Shown here one piece after another: positions 11,127 to 22,675 of a stretch of 64,000 bases of DNA. The position numbers and the translations under genes were made by a program. Every line of letters begins with the position of its first letter. The stretch's first letter is position 1. The stretch spans positions 38,397,233 to 38,461,232 of the forward strand of contig JAKSZU010000004.1 of the NCBI GenBank assembly GCA_026018925.1, written 5' to 3'. The DNA comes from Tupaia tana. Lineage: Eukaryota; Chordata; Mammalia; Scandentia; Tupaiidae. The notes beneath the pieces are model-generated. The model made no database searches. It was not told where the DNA came from and saw only the letters and a program-made list of their open reading frames with translations.

Positions 11127-11934
11127 CAGAATAGTTCTTATCTCTGCTTTAAACCAACCCATCAACAGACTTGTAAGGTGCCAGACACAGTGCTGGGCAC
11201 TTTGAAGACAAGGACGGAGATGACCAACAAGATAAAAACAACCCGTTATTATGACGGGAAGACTACTGCTCAGTGTCAGGTGCTTAGTAGATGCTGAAAA
11301 GTAGGGGGACTTTTCCATTTTCCCTGTACCCATTAGCACTTTCTGGCTGACAATGCCCTTTCACATTTATTAATTCATTTGATTCCCTCATAAAGCAACT
11401 GAGGCTCAGAGAGGTCAAGACACTTACCTCCAAAGGCCCCTGACAAGGAAATGAAGAATCAGAGTTTTTTCGGGGAGCTCAGTCCTCTGTATATTAGAGC
11501 TGTCTTTCAAAGTGCCCAGTCAGGGAGGCTAGTTGGCCTGGGGGAAAATGAAACTAATTGAATCTAATCTTTTACTTATCCAGTAAGTGGGACAGGGCCT
11601 CAGGAAAACTAAAGGAGACAAAAAGAGGGGAGGGGAGAATTCTAAGAATTGTTTTCTTTCATCTTAGAACCACCACTGGAAAAGTGATCTTTGTGTCCTC
11701 CTGTGGTTTTATGCTAACATCTTTTCTAGAATTAAATGTCTGAGAAAGAAGAAATGCAGCAAAGCAGCTAACTTTCTGAGTATCATGACTGAGCACATGA
11801 TGATGTGACCGTATTGTAATCATCTTACAGTCATCAGAATAATCACTCAGCAAGAAATGGCTCATCTGGAGGAGTCTTCTGATTTCATCTGGCCTCTCCG
11901 TGTACTCATCAAGGACAGTGCCGGCCAAAGACAG

Positions 11935-12069
11935 AGCAAGGGCATAGCCCTTACGGCCTTCGGAGCTGGAGAGACCTGGGCTTGGATCTGGGATCCTAGC
12001 TAGCCCTTGAGAAAGTAGGTGGCATTTTTCTAAGCCTCAGTTATTTCTCCTAGAAAACAAGGAGAACAG
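11935..12069 (+). repeat. MIR relic
   Basis: 'GAGACCTGGGCTTGGATCTGG' then 'CTAAGCCTCAGTTATTTCTCC', the MIR order of tRNA head and core. An old SINE abuts its 3' end. Confidence 0.55.
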
Positions 12070-12356
12070 GACCCACCCATCAGGCAGTGGTTAAGTGCTA
12101 CATGGAGGGAGTATGTCACATAAGTCAGATCCCACATGACAAACAGCAGTCCCAATCCAGTGGCTTGAAAACATCCCAGGTGCCTGTGTGTGTGTATGTG
12201 TGTGTGTGTGTGTGCGCGCGCCCCAAATCCTGATGGGATGGGGAAATGGAGGAAAAACTATTGAGGTGTGACCAAGCCCCATTAGGGGTGCTTTCTCTAT
12301 CTCTGTCTCTTGTGTATACACGCATACTCTGGCACATAAAAAAGAGAAAGAGTAGA
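12070..12356 (+). repeat. tRNA-derived SINE, old variant with internal TG repeat
   Basis: The head (CAGTGGTTAAGTGCTACATG) and centre (GATGGGATGGGGAAATGGAG) differ from the young consensus. A (TG)n expansion occupies 12183-12216. It probably belongs to an older subfamily also seen at 42945. Confidence 0.75.
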
Positions 12357-12513
12357 AGAAAATGGGCAAATACAGGACTATGTCATTGGATTGCTGTGAG
12401 ATTAGAGGAAATAATACAAAGAAAGCACTTAGCTCAATTGCTGGGAACAGTATTTGTAACGTAATAACTACTTCTTTTATGAGTTGATTTTCTTTCCTTT
12501 TTAAAAAAATGTT

Positions 12514-12680
12514 TGGGAGGCCAGCAGATGGTGTGTGGTGGTTGATGTGCTAGACTCCCACATGGTGGACCATGGTTCGAGTCTTGGACTGGGTGGCTTG
12601 GTCACTTTGCTTTTCTCTCACTCTCTGTCTCTCTATGGTGTGTGAATGTGCTCTATAGCACACTTAAAATAATAATAATA
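12514..12680 (+). repeat. tRNA-derived SINE, short subfamily
   Basis: Head GGCCAGCAGATGGTGTG joined directly to the CT-rich part and an AATAATAATA tail, without the central domain. Same form as 10964, 43599 and 60996. Confidence 0.8.
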
Positions 12681-12698
12681 GCCAACAAAATAAACTAA

Positions 12699-12917
12699 AT
12701 AATTTTTTGCTAGAGAGCATGTGCACTTCTAGAGACAGAGAGAGGGAAAGTGAAAAATTGTCCCTCATGGGAATGGTCACGCTGCAATCCCTTCTCCTCC
12801 ATCTTTGCCTTCCTTTGGGATTTTGGGCACATGTGTTTCATGTTTTTCAGTCTCACTTGAAGATTGCAGTTAGCCAAGCGGGATCCAGCCGTCTTAACTA
12901 CCATGCCACTGACTGAC
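12699..12917 (-). repeat. tRNA-derived SINE, old truncated copy
   Basis: Contains the central block GCAATCCCTTCTCCTCCAT and a decayed head; lies just after another SINE copy. Confidence 0.75.
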
Positions 12918-12960
12918 CTGAGCTTGTCATTTTCTGTGCATGTTTATGTGTATGTATATA

Positions 12961-13305
12961 CCAAGAGGCTTCAAAAACTTTGTGGGAATATGGAATTAAA
13001 ATACTTTTTTGGGGACCAGCAGATGGCATAATGGCTATGTCACTGGATTCCCATGTAGTTGACTGTGGTTTGAGTCCCAGACTCGGTGGCTTGGACTCAT
13101 GACGGGCACGTGTGCATGCGTGCCCAAGATCCGGAGAGGTGAATGGAGGAGAAGGGATTGTGGCATGGCCACCCTCCCGGGGGGGGGGGGGGGGTGATTT
13201 CTCGCTTTCTGTCTCTCTGTCTTTCTGGCAAGCACATGTGCCCTATAGCAAAAACCTCTCCCCGCTTTTATCATAGTATGCAAATCCCATGAACTTGCTG
13301 AAAAC
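12961..13305. repeat. Small inverted-repeat (MITE-like) element split by a SINE
   Basis: The left end (GAGGCTTCAAAAACTTTGTG, 12965-12984) and the right end (CATGAACTTGCTGAAA near 13290) are imperfect inverted repeats around the SINE at 13011-13263. The same pair of ends recurs at 35980-36110, which supports a dispersed non-autonomous DNA element. Family name not assigned. Confidence 0.5.
13011..13263 (+). repeat. tRNA-derived SINE with a 16-base G run
   Basis: Full-length copy inserted inside an inverted-repeat element (see 12961-13305). The palindromic C/G block of the family has expanded to 16 consecutive G at 13179-13194. Confidence 0.88.
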
Positions 13306-13691
13306 TCTACAGATTTGTTTATGTATGTATTCTATGTAATTATTCTAAGCTTGCAGATCATACGGTTATATATAAGTAAAAAAGAAAACTAGGAAAGTTC
13401 CATAGTCCAACATAACTGAATATAGAAAGATACCATCTAGTTCAATTAAATCATTTTTCACTAGTTTCTCCTCTTCCTTTCTATTAACTTAATCCAGTTC
13501 TTGGCATCTGATTTGAACTCTCAGAACAGTTTCTGTTCATAGTCAAGGGTTGAGCACATGACAGTGTGCCAAGCCCTGTGCTGGACTTGCTACATGAGAT
13601 AATTATGGTCTAGTTTTACCTGCAGTCCAGTATAGGAAGGATAGGAAACAGAGAGACACGTGGATGGTTTTCAAGTCAGTTTGGGCATGCA

Positions 13692-13693
<2 letters not shown>

Positions 13694-13732
<39 letters not shown>
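13694..13732. repeat. (TG)n microsatellite
   Basis: Uninterrupted TG dinucleotides for about 39 bases. Confidence 0.97.
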
Positions 13733-14744
13733 TAGGGTGGTCAGCAAGCTTTCTAGGAAAAGGTGCTTGACAGGAGTCCTGAAACACGATTAGGAGCTCA
13801 TCAGAAGAGAAGGGTGTGGCTGTGAGACTCTCGGTCTGTGGTGTTTACTAGAGGATTAAGTGCTAAGGAAGGAGTGAGGCAAAGCAGACTGAAAGGTAGA
13901 GTCAGATCACAGGATTTAGTATGCCCTTCTCAGGAACATCAGTTTTGCTTTGAAAATAGTGAGGCTATGGGGAATTTATAGAGGAAAAAAAAAATCTTCA
14001 AATCGAGTGTTGTATGGTTCATTTTTCTCAAGTGGATTTTGTGGCCGAGGCCAGTGTGCTGGAAGGGATTTGAGAGCAGTGTAATGTGAAGGGACTGGTA
14101 TTCTTGCTTCTGTCTGCCTATATCCCTTCCTTCTTCCTTCTGCTAACCTGTCTTAACACTCCTTACCCCTGCTTCAGGGGAGTTTGCCACAGAGGCCTGG
14201 CCCATCCTCCTGGCTATGGGGATTGGCTCAGAGATAGATATGTCACTCTACCTGGGTAATCAGAGATGACCAGAGACTCTCTTCTGGTGTTGCTGGCAGC
14301 CATCTTGCCTGCCATAAAGAATAAGCCTGGTCAAGATGAAAGAGCAGAGAAAACTGATCACAGAGCTTTGGAGTCCAGCTATACCTGAAGTTGGTCCCTT
14401 GGGTTTTCAGCCATGTGCTCAAACTAGTTTCAATTTTGGAGATAAAAGAAGAGTAGGCAATAGGGACTGAGAGATTCCTGGGAAGCCAGACTTTCAGTGT
14501 CCAAACTGGGATGGTCTCAAGTAAATAGAACAATTGGTTACCCTAATGCCACCCGTAGACATGGAGGATGAAGTTATGGTGGGCTTTTGCAATAGTTTGG
14601 TCAAGTAATGACAGGGATTTGAACTTGTTGCTGTTGATGGGGAAAGTAGGGGATAGACTTGAGAAGCACAGATGCTCCCTGCCTTAGGATCAAGGACTTT
14701 CTGACTTTCTGATGATGAGAAAGCAGTATGTTTTCAGTAGAGAC

Positions 14745-14880
14745 CATAACTGCGTCATCATAGTTCACTTACAATTTATTATACTTGCAACTTAGGATGC
14801 ATTTTTGACTTATGATATTTTTTAACTTATGATAGGCTTGTCAGGAAGTAACCCCATCATAAGTCTAGGAGCGTCTATAT
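14745..14880. repeat. Probable DNA-transposon relic
   Basis: 'TGACTTATGATATTTTTTAACTTATGATAGG' followed by 'AACCCCATCATAAGTCTAGG' resembles a common mammalian Tigger-type non-autonomous element. Recalled, not checked. Confidence 0.35.
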
Positions 14881-16059
14881 TTGAGAGATCAAATCAGCAA
14901 GATTTGATGATTACTGTAGGGAATGGGGTAATTATTGCATGCTTCTTTCTAGCTAATTTCTAGATAATTTAGTGATACAGTGCTACCAATTAAGCCTTAA
15001 GGAAGGGAGATGGCTTTAGTCTTGGACTCATTAAGTTTCGGGTCCTTGTGTGATTATCTGCTAAAAATGTCCAATAGGCAGTAGGATAGATCAAGGATAG
15101 ATCAATTCAATGGTTGGACAAGAGATTGGGGCTGGAGGTTTGGACGTGGGACTCCTCAGCATGAACCAATTATGAGAGGGAATGAGAGCACCAAGAGGAG
15201 GGCAGCGATTAGCCAAGGGTGGACACTTGGGACTGAAGGTGGAAATCTAGGGACCAGACATAGGAAGAGGAGGCCACAGATGGGGCAAATGAGAAGCTGA
15301 TGTCACAGATGTCACATTCTGTATCATTCAGTGATACAGAATGGTGAGTTTATTGAAGAGAATGATTCACGCGGTTGGAAGGGTCCATGAGGCAGGAACT
15401 GAAAGGCTCCATTGAGTTTGGAAACTAGGGGTTCACTGGTCATTTGGCCTGGTAAGATTAGTTTCATTACAATGGTGGGGATAAAAGTCAGATTGTAGTC
15501 CACTGAAAAGATGGGCAGTGAGGAAGAAGAGACAGGAGAAGAGACTGGCCATTCATGGAGAAATTCTGATAGAGAGAGAAGAGTGTGATAAGGGGCTGAG
15601 GGAACAGCTGGAAGACCTTGTTTGAATGGGAGATTGGTCCTCAAACTATGAGTCCGATGAAGCTTTTCAGATGGGTGGGATGGAGATATTTGGATGTGAG
15701 GAGGTAGGAAGTTTGAAGAATTTAGGCTAGATGGCTGCAATATCTATTATTATTTTTTTTTTATAGAGAAGACAGGATTATTTGCATATGAAAAGGAGGT
15801 AAATTGGAGGGAGGGAGTTTGAGAGAGGTAACAAGGGAATGAGACCAACAAGGAGATGAACAAGAACTAACTAAAGGACTATGAAATACCACTGGGGACC
15901 CAGACATGATCAGAAACACTATCACCAGTTTTTCTCCAATATAGTTTAGTCTCCCTGTTCATTTTAATTATCTTCATGACAACAAATGTTATCACATCAA
16001 AATCTCTACTAACTATGCCCCCCAATATAATTCAAGACACACTTTTAGCTTATGATAAT

Positions 16060-16300
16060 TTAACCCAACCTTCCTTCTCAACCTCATCAGCACTGTCCCC
16101 TCCATACTTTTGCCACAAAGATCTCTGCTGCCCTGACACCCCACACCGTCTTTAGAATCTACAGATTTTGTACACACTATTTTTACTGCTGGGAATATCC
16201 TTTGCCCTATTCTTCACCAAAAAACTCCTATTCATCCTTCGAAGCCCAGCTGATACACTGCCTCCTCTGTGAAACTTTTCCTGAGACTCATTTAGGCAGA
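16060..16300 (+). repeat. L2 3'-end relic
   Basis: 'CATCCTTCGAAGCCCAGCTG' and 'CCTCCTCTGTGAAACTTTTCC' match the typical LINE-2 3' region. Confidence 0.65.
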
Positions 16301-16559
16301 GCAACTTCTTATATAACTAGCATGTACCACGTCGCAGAGTAATGTGTTCTCTCCTACAGCCCTGGTCCCATTCTCTCTCCCCTCTACTAGCCTGAGAGAG
16401 CCTTTTCTGGATTTATCCTAATACACATTTACCACAACGCTAGTAGAAGCTGTTACACACCTAGAAAGAGTTCAACAAATGAATGAATGGGATTGCATTC
16501 CTTTGTCCTGTTTCTAAACACCAAATGCCCTGTCATTCACACATTTTTGCCCTAGAGCT

Positions 16560-16755
16560 TATTTTATTGAGAGAGAGAGAAAAAGAGAGAGACAGGCATC
16601 CTTGACAGGTTCTCATCACAGCATGATCCACCTCTAGCCCTCCAGCCAGTCAGGATCTTAGATGTGTTTTAGGTAGACTAAGGATTTGAACTTGTGGTTG
16701 GCCATACGGTTTCCAGCTCTGCTGACCAGTATACCACCATGTGCACCACCAGGGC
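16560..16755 (-). repeat. Possible old SINE
   Basis: A GA-rich start (16570-16594), then a segment ending in a decayed head-like stretch with AGGATTTGAACTTGTGG (a B box in reverse) and ATACCACCATGTGCACCACC. The body does not match the main family well. Confidence 0.4.
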
Positions 16756-17071
16756 TACGCCACATCATTCATGTTTAAGTTTGAGTGGGCTATTTTTCTT
16801 TTCGTAGTTATCTTTTATGAACTCATAAGGCATTGTGGATACTTTAGTTTGTTGGAAGACTGTGCTCACTTAATTTATTAGTTGTAGGCAATCTTCAAAA
16901 TGCCTTTCTATAATTAATTTTTCCTTAAAATTCTTTCCAGTCCTGCAGATGAGTCAGTCACTGAAGTATCAGGAAGTGATTCTTTAAATATCTTTTAAGT
17001 ACCTGTAATTATACACAGCAAACCACAGACCCTTCTCTGACTCCATACACTGGACTTCAGTCTTCTCCTGA

Positions 17072-17336
17072 TTTTTTTTTTTTTTTTTTTGGAGAGGTTT
17101 TTGCTCTAGGGTGTGTGCACTCACCAGAAAGACAGAGAGAGACAGAGAGAAAGCTAGAAACCACCCCCCAGGAGGATGGCCATGCCGCAATCCCTTCTCC
17201 TCAATTCTCCTCTCAGAATCTTGGGCACGCACGCACATGTGCCCGGCGTGAGTTTAAGCCACCAGGTCTGGGACTTGAACTGCGGTCGACTACGTGGGAG
17301 TCCAGCGACATAGCCATTATGCCAACTGCTGGTCCC
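17072..17336 (-). repeat. tRNA-derived SINE
   Basis: Full-length reverse copy with a 19-base T run, ending CTGGTCCC. Flanks TCTTCTCCTGATTT and TCTTCTCTGGATTT form a diverged duplication. Confidence 0.9.
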
Positions 17337-17485
17337 ATCTTCTCTGGATTTTGAGTTCCAAGAAAATGTAAACTGATTTGGGGTGGAGATGGCAAGAAAA
17401 AAAAAAGTGAGTTGCTCTTCTCCCTTAGATTTATATCAACTTTTAAGTTAGAGAAAATGTTAAAACTTACCTAGGCTAAAAATCC

Positions 17486-17509
17486 TTTTTTTTTTTTTTT
17501 TTTTTTTTT
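17486..17509. repeat. (T)24 homopolymer
   Basis: Uninterrupted T run; no SINE body is recognisable beside it. Confidence 0.9.
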
Positions 17510-17699
17510 CCCAATAGATGAGGAAACTGAACTAGAGGTCATTAATGTCTTAAGGTCAGACAGCAAATTAGTGGCAATGAGATCAGTACATACATCTCCT
17601 GATCCCAAGTAAAGCATTCATTCTCATATGGCATGCTGACAAATATGAAAAATGTAGTATTTTTTTTGAAAAGCATATTAAATGCATTTTTAGATCCCC

Positions 17700-17868
17700 C
17701 CAAGTTTCAATTTCCTCTTATGTAAAATAGGGATAATAACAGTAGCTACCTCCTGGATTTGTTATGAGAACAAAATATATTAATAGATGCAAAGTGCTAA
17801 AAATAGGACCTGGCCATAGTAAATGCCTAGAATATGGTGCTATTTAATATTATTATTAAAGCCCAGGA
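17700..17868 (+). repeat. MIR relic
   Basis: 'TCAATTTCCTCTTATGTAAA' core followed by 'GGGATAATAACAGTAGCTACC' and an end like 'GGCCATAGTAAATGCC'. Confidence 0.7.
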
Positions 17869-18004
17869 CATTAGATTCTGGACTACTGAATAACTCATTT
17901 GCTCACCTAACCTTACTTGATTAATATGGAAATTTTCAAGGTCATTTACTCTCTATTCAAAACATGCTACAAAATATGAGACAGTCCATGGGCCATAAAA
18001 TCTA

Positions 18005-18200
18005 GCTAACCTGGGTGTATGGACTTAAGATCTGCATTTTTCCATTATAGGATCTGGCACAACTTCCTTAAATTTCTGTGAGCCTCAGTTTCCTCTTCCG
18101 TAAGATGGAGTTAAATCACATCTACTCGCCATTAAAGAGCTGTTGTGAGGCTTAGATGGGAGGACACTTGTAGCATATCCAGCCTGGCATTTGGAATTCA
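18005..18200 (+). repeat. MIR relic
   Basis: 'GAGCCTCAGTTTCCTCTTCC' core and a 'GTTGTGAGGCTTAGATGGG' end. Confidence 0.7.
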
Positions 18201-18906
18201 ACGTTGGGTCCCTCCTTGCCCTGGTGCCTTGTACAAGTGTCTATAAATGTGGACAGATGTTGTATGATTCATTTTGAAATGTTCTTCATTGATGCTGGAC
18301 TAAAAGGTTCATTTAGAACAAAGCACTTCTAATGCATTGGCCATGGGAAACTATTTCAAGGTTCAAAGTAGAAATGTGAATCGGTCTGTTCTACCGTGGG
18401 CGATTCTTGGAGTGAGCTTCTTAAAAGGCATGGCTGTCTCCTGTCAGCACTGGAAGGCTTCTTTACAGTTTTGGTACCACATCCAAGTTCAAGCTGTGTT
18501 ATTATGTACTTACCTTTTGAAAAATGTAAATTGGCTTATTTTTTATTTAAATCTATCTTAGAAACTATAGCATGTACTCATTCTAGCTTTCCTAATACTT
18601 TAAAAACACACTAGTACCATGATAAAAGTTTAAAAAATTAATTTGTACAGCACCTAAATCTCACATGCCAACTTCTACTTCAGGTTGTCCTTACGCTGAT
18701 CCTAGGGACATGAATGACCAGGTCTGTCAGTGGCTGGCTCAGAGGAGGTACCACTGCATCCAACTGTTCAGGGAGTGATAGTGCAGGCTGTCCTGTGCAC
18801 AAACTTACGGATCCGCCGGGCCCTTGGGATGGCACAGGGATAATGGTCACTGTTAGGTTTCCAAATGGATGAAGCTCTCCCTTCCGTCACGAAGCGTTAG
18901 ATGTCT

Positions 18907-18928
18907 GGGGGGGGGGGGGGGGGGGGGG
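18907..18928. repeat. (G)22 homopolymer
   Basis: Twenty-two consecutive G; it is not part of a recognised SINE. Confidence 0.95.
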
Positions 18929-19628
18929 TTGCAAATGTTTTAGACTTCCCCACCTGGCGTCCTGCCCTTGTGTATCTCAACTGTTTCAATTACTTGCTTT
19001 TATAACTGAGCTGTTTAGGGGGATTTAGAGGGTATAGAAATGCTCTGTATGTAAAATTAATTCTCAGTGATCTTAAAACTTTACTATTAACTTTTATGAC
19101 TTTGAGTGGGGCACTGCTCTCTCCATAGTTCTTTTTTATAGTGCCAAAGGCCTTCTACAGACTAATGTAGTAAGTAACTAGCACTGTAGCATAAATTTTC
19201 TTTGACTACATTTTCCTCCAGGGCAGAGAAAATATTGCATTCCTCCAAAAATTGACAGCTGAGGTGAGGGTTCCTTACACTGACTGCACACATTTGCCCA
19301 GGGCTGGCCTGTAGTTCAACTGCCTTAAAAAATTTGAACGACTAAGATCAGGAGCCAGTAACTGGCGGGACAGAGGGCTCATGTGAAGACGAAAGTGTTT
19401 ACAGTGGGTGGTAGAAAGAGCACCAAGTAGGGCCTTGATCTGCAAACAAGCTAAGCTACTAATTATGCCAATTTGGGCAAAGACAGCTTGAGGATGGTGG
19501 GACCAGGTTCTGCAAACATGCCCAGAGCTATAAGACAAGAGGTTGCAAAGCTAGGCCTGGACAGGGAAGGCCAAATACACAAAAATCTACATAGCCTATA
19601 TAAAAGCTCCACATAAAAATGCTTAGAG

Positions 19629-19882
19629 TGAGGACCAGCAGTTGGCATAATGGCTACATTGCTGGACTCCCACATAGTTGACCATGGTCGGTGTCCTGGA
19701 CCTGTTGGCTTAAACTTATGCCGGGCGTGTGTGCGTGTGTGCCCAAGATCCTGAGAGGAGAATGGAGGAGAAGGGATTGCGGTGTGGCCATACCCACTGG
19801 GGGGTGATTTCTCGCTTTCTGTCTCTTTCTGGTGAGCACACATGCCCTTTAGCAAAAACCTCTCCAAAAAAAGAAATAAATA
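19629..19882 (+). repeat. tRNA-derived SINE
   Basis: Head GGACCAGCAGTTGGCATAATGG, A-rich tail; the short duplication GCTTAGAG flanks it. Confidence 0.88.
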
Positions 19883-20689
19883 AGGCTTAGAGCAAATATC
19901 CATTATTTATGTGTAAATGAGCCTCTTGCCAATGAAAAACTGATAGTGGCCTGGATACAGGCCGTGTGACATGCGTCCCCACTCACTAAGCTCCCAGCAC
20001 TCTTGCAAGTTCGAGTTTCTTGTTTATAACATTAATGTATATTTCACCTGCCATATTTACTTACATATTATACTCTTTCCAGCCTCATTACTCTTTCTCT
20101 TCTCAACATTTAAGAAAACTCACCCCTTCCCAATCCCATCTGCTCTTCCCAACACAGTTGTCCTCCACTGAGGGTCACAAGAGCATTGAAAATTTGGTTA
20201 TAACGGGTCAAAGTACTTGTCAGTTGTTACCTATTTTTCATAACCAAAGTATTTGAACCTGTCAGCCCTGTACTCCAAAGTCCTTTACTATATATTTCTA
20301 ATGAATTGCCACTCCACCTAACTTTTATTTCTGCCCTTTGTGAGTACTAGTTCTCAGAAGCAGGGCCATCACTGTAGCTCACCCAATTCATAACCTGGCG
20401 CTTGTCGACTGCCCCACCCCACCCTTTGTTTTTGGTTTTTGAACACTGCTCTCCTTTTCTCTGGGTGGGAACCCTAGTCCTGAAGGAAAGACTAGGGTTC
20501 CAAGGAGGCAGGACACCTACAGCAAACACTTGGTGAGTATGAGTCACCACAAGCCTAATGACCTTTCCATTTGTTACTGGTTTCCATGGTCACAGCTGGG
20601 TCTCAGGATGAGAAACTGCTCTCTGCACCTTGGGAATCAGGAGGTCACTCCTCCTTGGCAACTTCTACAGCCTTCGTGTTGCTTACAGG

Positions 20690-21071
20690 ATGGACAAGTC
20701 GCATGGGAGACCTTCTGCACACCAGCTGGGAGTCTACTTCTCCTCCCTCCAGGCATCTTCCCCCAAGGCTTCATTCCAGTGCATGATGTGTCTACCTGCT
20801 CTTTCAAGACCCAGCTCCAACATCATCTCCCCAGCAGGCTCCTCAGACTGTTTTGCTGAGGAGCTAGTCCCTCCTCCTGCTGGCTCTCACAGCACTGTTG
20901 TCCACCTGAGTTAAGATTCTCCTTCTTATGGGGGCCTGCAACGAGTCACTTACATATCTAATCCCCACCCTAGTGGCTCCAGCCTGTAAGCTTCTCATTG
21001 AGTCACATCAGGGTTTGACCCTCAGCGCATCTCTCCAAGAAGGTGCTAAGAACATATTAACTGAATGAATG
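20690..21071 (+). repeat. L2 3'-end relic
   Basis: 'CAAGACCCAGCTCCAACATC', 'GTAAGCTTCTCATTGAGTCA' and an end like 'ACTGAATGAATGAA' follow the L2 3' order. It lies next to the inferred GNG12 mRNA end. Confidence 0.65.
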
Positions 21072-21093
21072 AAGAGGGCGAGAGAAATGGGTT

Positions 21094-21107
21094 TTTATTA
21101 ATTTATT
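21094..21107 (-). terminator. GNG12: Candidate distal polyadenylation signals of GNG12
   Basis: Two AATAAA hexamers on the - strand (read as TTTATT on the given strand) lie three bases apart. They are the last such signals before old-repeat intergenic DNA begins. Confidence 0.5.
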
Positions 21108-22640
21108 GAGCAAAACAGGAGTAATACAATACAATGAGGCACTGACCCAGTAAAGAAAGCAACAGTGCTTTTAATAAAACTTCCAAATCTGTGAACATGC
21201 TAGCTGTGCAGGAGGTGCCTTTTTTCTTTCCACAGACAGATTTCCAAACAACGATCACAGTGTTGAGATTAATAGGATGCTGGACAGCTGAGTAGCTAAA
21301 GAATGTTATAAAGTAAAATCTCATCAGTGATATATCAAATTCAAATTTACCGAAACATTAGGAGAATATGTGTTTATAGTTACATGGCTAGAAAACAAGA
21401 CATTGTATTACAGTAACCAAGTCCATAAAACTAGGAAAAAGCACTATGTAACACCAAGGCCTGTCATAAGCTATTAAATGAGCGTACATTATAGACAAAT
21501 CAACTTTATATCTGGAGCAGCTTATAGCACCAACATGTTGGCAGGACCAGCAGAGGGGTTGGGGCACTGGACTGAGGCATCTGGGAACAGGAAGGGATCT
21601 TGGTCATCATCTACTTCCAGCCCTGTGTTTCACAAGTGAAGAAAAGGAGGCACAGGTAGATGAAGTGCTCTGTCCAAAGTCAGACCACACTACATTGACT
21701 AGTAAATGATCCAGGGCTAAATTCCAGCCCAACAACCTTAGGTAAGTTCTCTGTTTTAATATGTGTATTTAATTGTATTTGACTTTGATGCTTTTTTCCC
21801 TAGCAACACGTCTACCATAAAAATAGCAATTCAATTCGTAACATACTCTAGTATTGTATTTCATTGAGAAATGACTGGTATGTACTGTAATTCATTTCTT
21901 GGGCCCCTATATATCTTAAATCAAAATTCAGAGTAATCAGTTAGGATGATACAATCTTAATTATAAACTGGTTAAAAAGGTGGCACTTGAAGAGAAAATT
22001 TGGCACATTCTCTACTATTATGTAAGCTAACCTATGCCCTTCAAAGTACTAAATCATGGATATAAAGCTCTTTTTTTGTTTGTTTTTTTCTGATAGTTTC
22101 AAGATTAGTAAAATAGAAAAATAGTTCGAATAGGGAAAAAGCAAATCAGCTGTTCCTCTAAAAGCTCAGTATGGTACTATTCATTTTAGTAAGGCAAGGA
22201 ATTTAAAAATATGAATTTCTTATGAAAAAAAGTATTTAGCTACAACTCAAAGCGTGTAAACCATGTGATATATAAAACATGTTCCCTCTTTTTTAAAAAA
22301 CGTATTTCTGTAAAATACTTTAGTCATGAAATTTTGTCTAGACTATCTTACCATAGTCCTGAGGCCCCAACTGGACAGATTTATGGTGAACTAATGAAGA
22401 TATAAGAATAAAAAAAGAAAGAGATCACTGTTCACAGAAGCAGCATTAAGACAAAGTACACTGAACATATTTAAATAGCTTCCTGGAAATGAAGCCAAGA
22501 AGTTGTATGTATGGGAGTAAGTGTGTCATTATAGTGGGAGCTGGGAAATCAGTCTATCCTGGCCACAAACCAACTGCTACAGACAGTTAAACTGTGGTTT
22601 TCTAAGCAGAATAAGGACTGATAAATAAAAGTGACTTCTG

Positions 22641-22675
22641 CATATTATATATATATGTATACATATATTATATTT
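22641..22675. repeat. AT-rich alternating tract within the GNG12 3' UTR
   Basis: Imperfect TA repeats containing GTATAC. Confidence 0.8.

Larger units (their letters stand above)
4651..21084. other. Intergenic region between convergent GADD45A and GNG12
   Basis: About 16.4 kb with no convincing gene. Repeats are listed separately. Stretches with nothing further assignable: 4651-5383, 5656-6915, 7847-9350 (apart from the duplicated segment), 10610-10960, 11140-11930, 13310-14740, 14890-16055, 18200-19625 and 19885-20685. The segments at 8430-8560 and 9030-9100 resemble MIR/L2 ends but are too decayed to call. Confidence 0.7.

Noticed and set aside
15324-15740. A 138-residue serine/proline-rich open frame on the - strand
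   Set aside because: It lies in purine-rich, probably repeat-derived DNA; the composition simply reflects the CT-rich complement.
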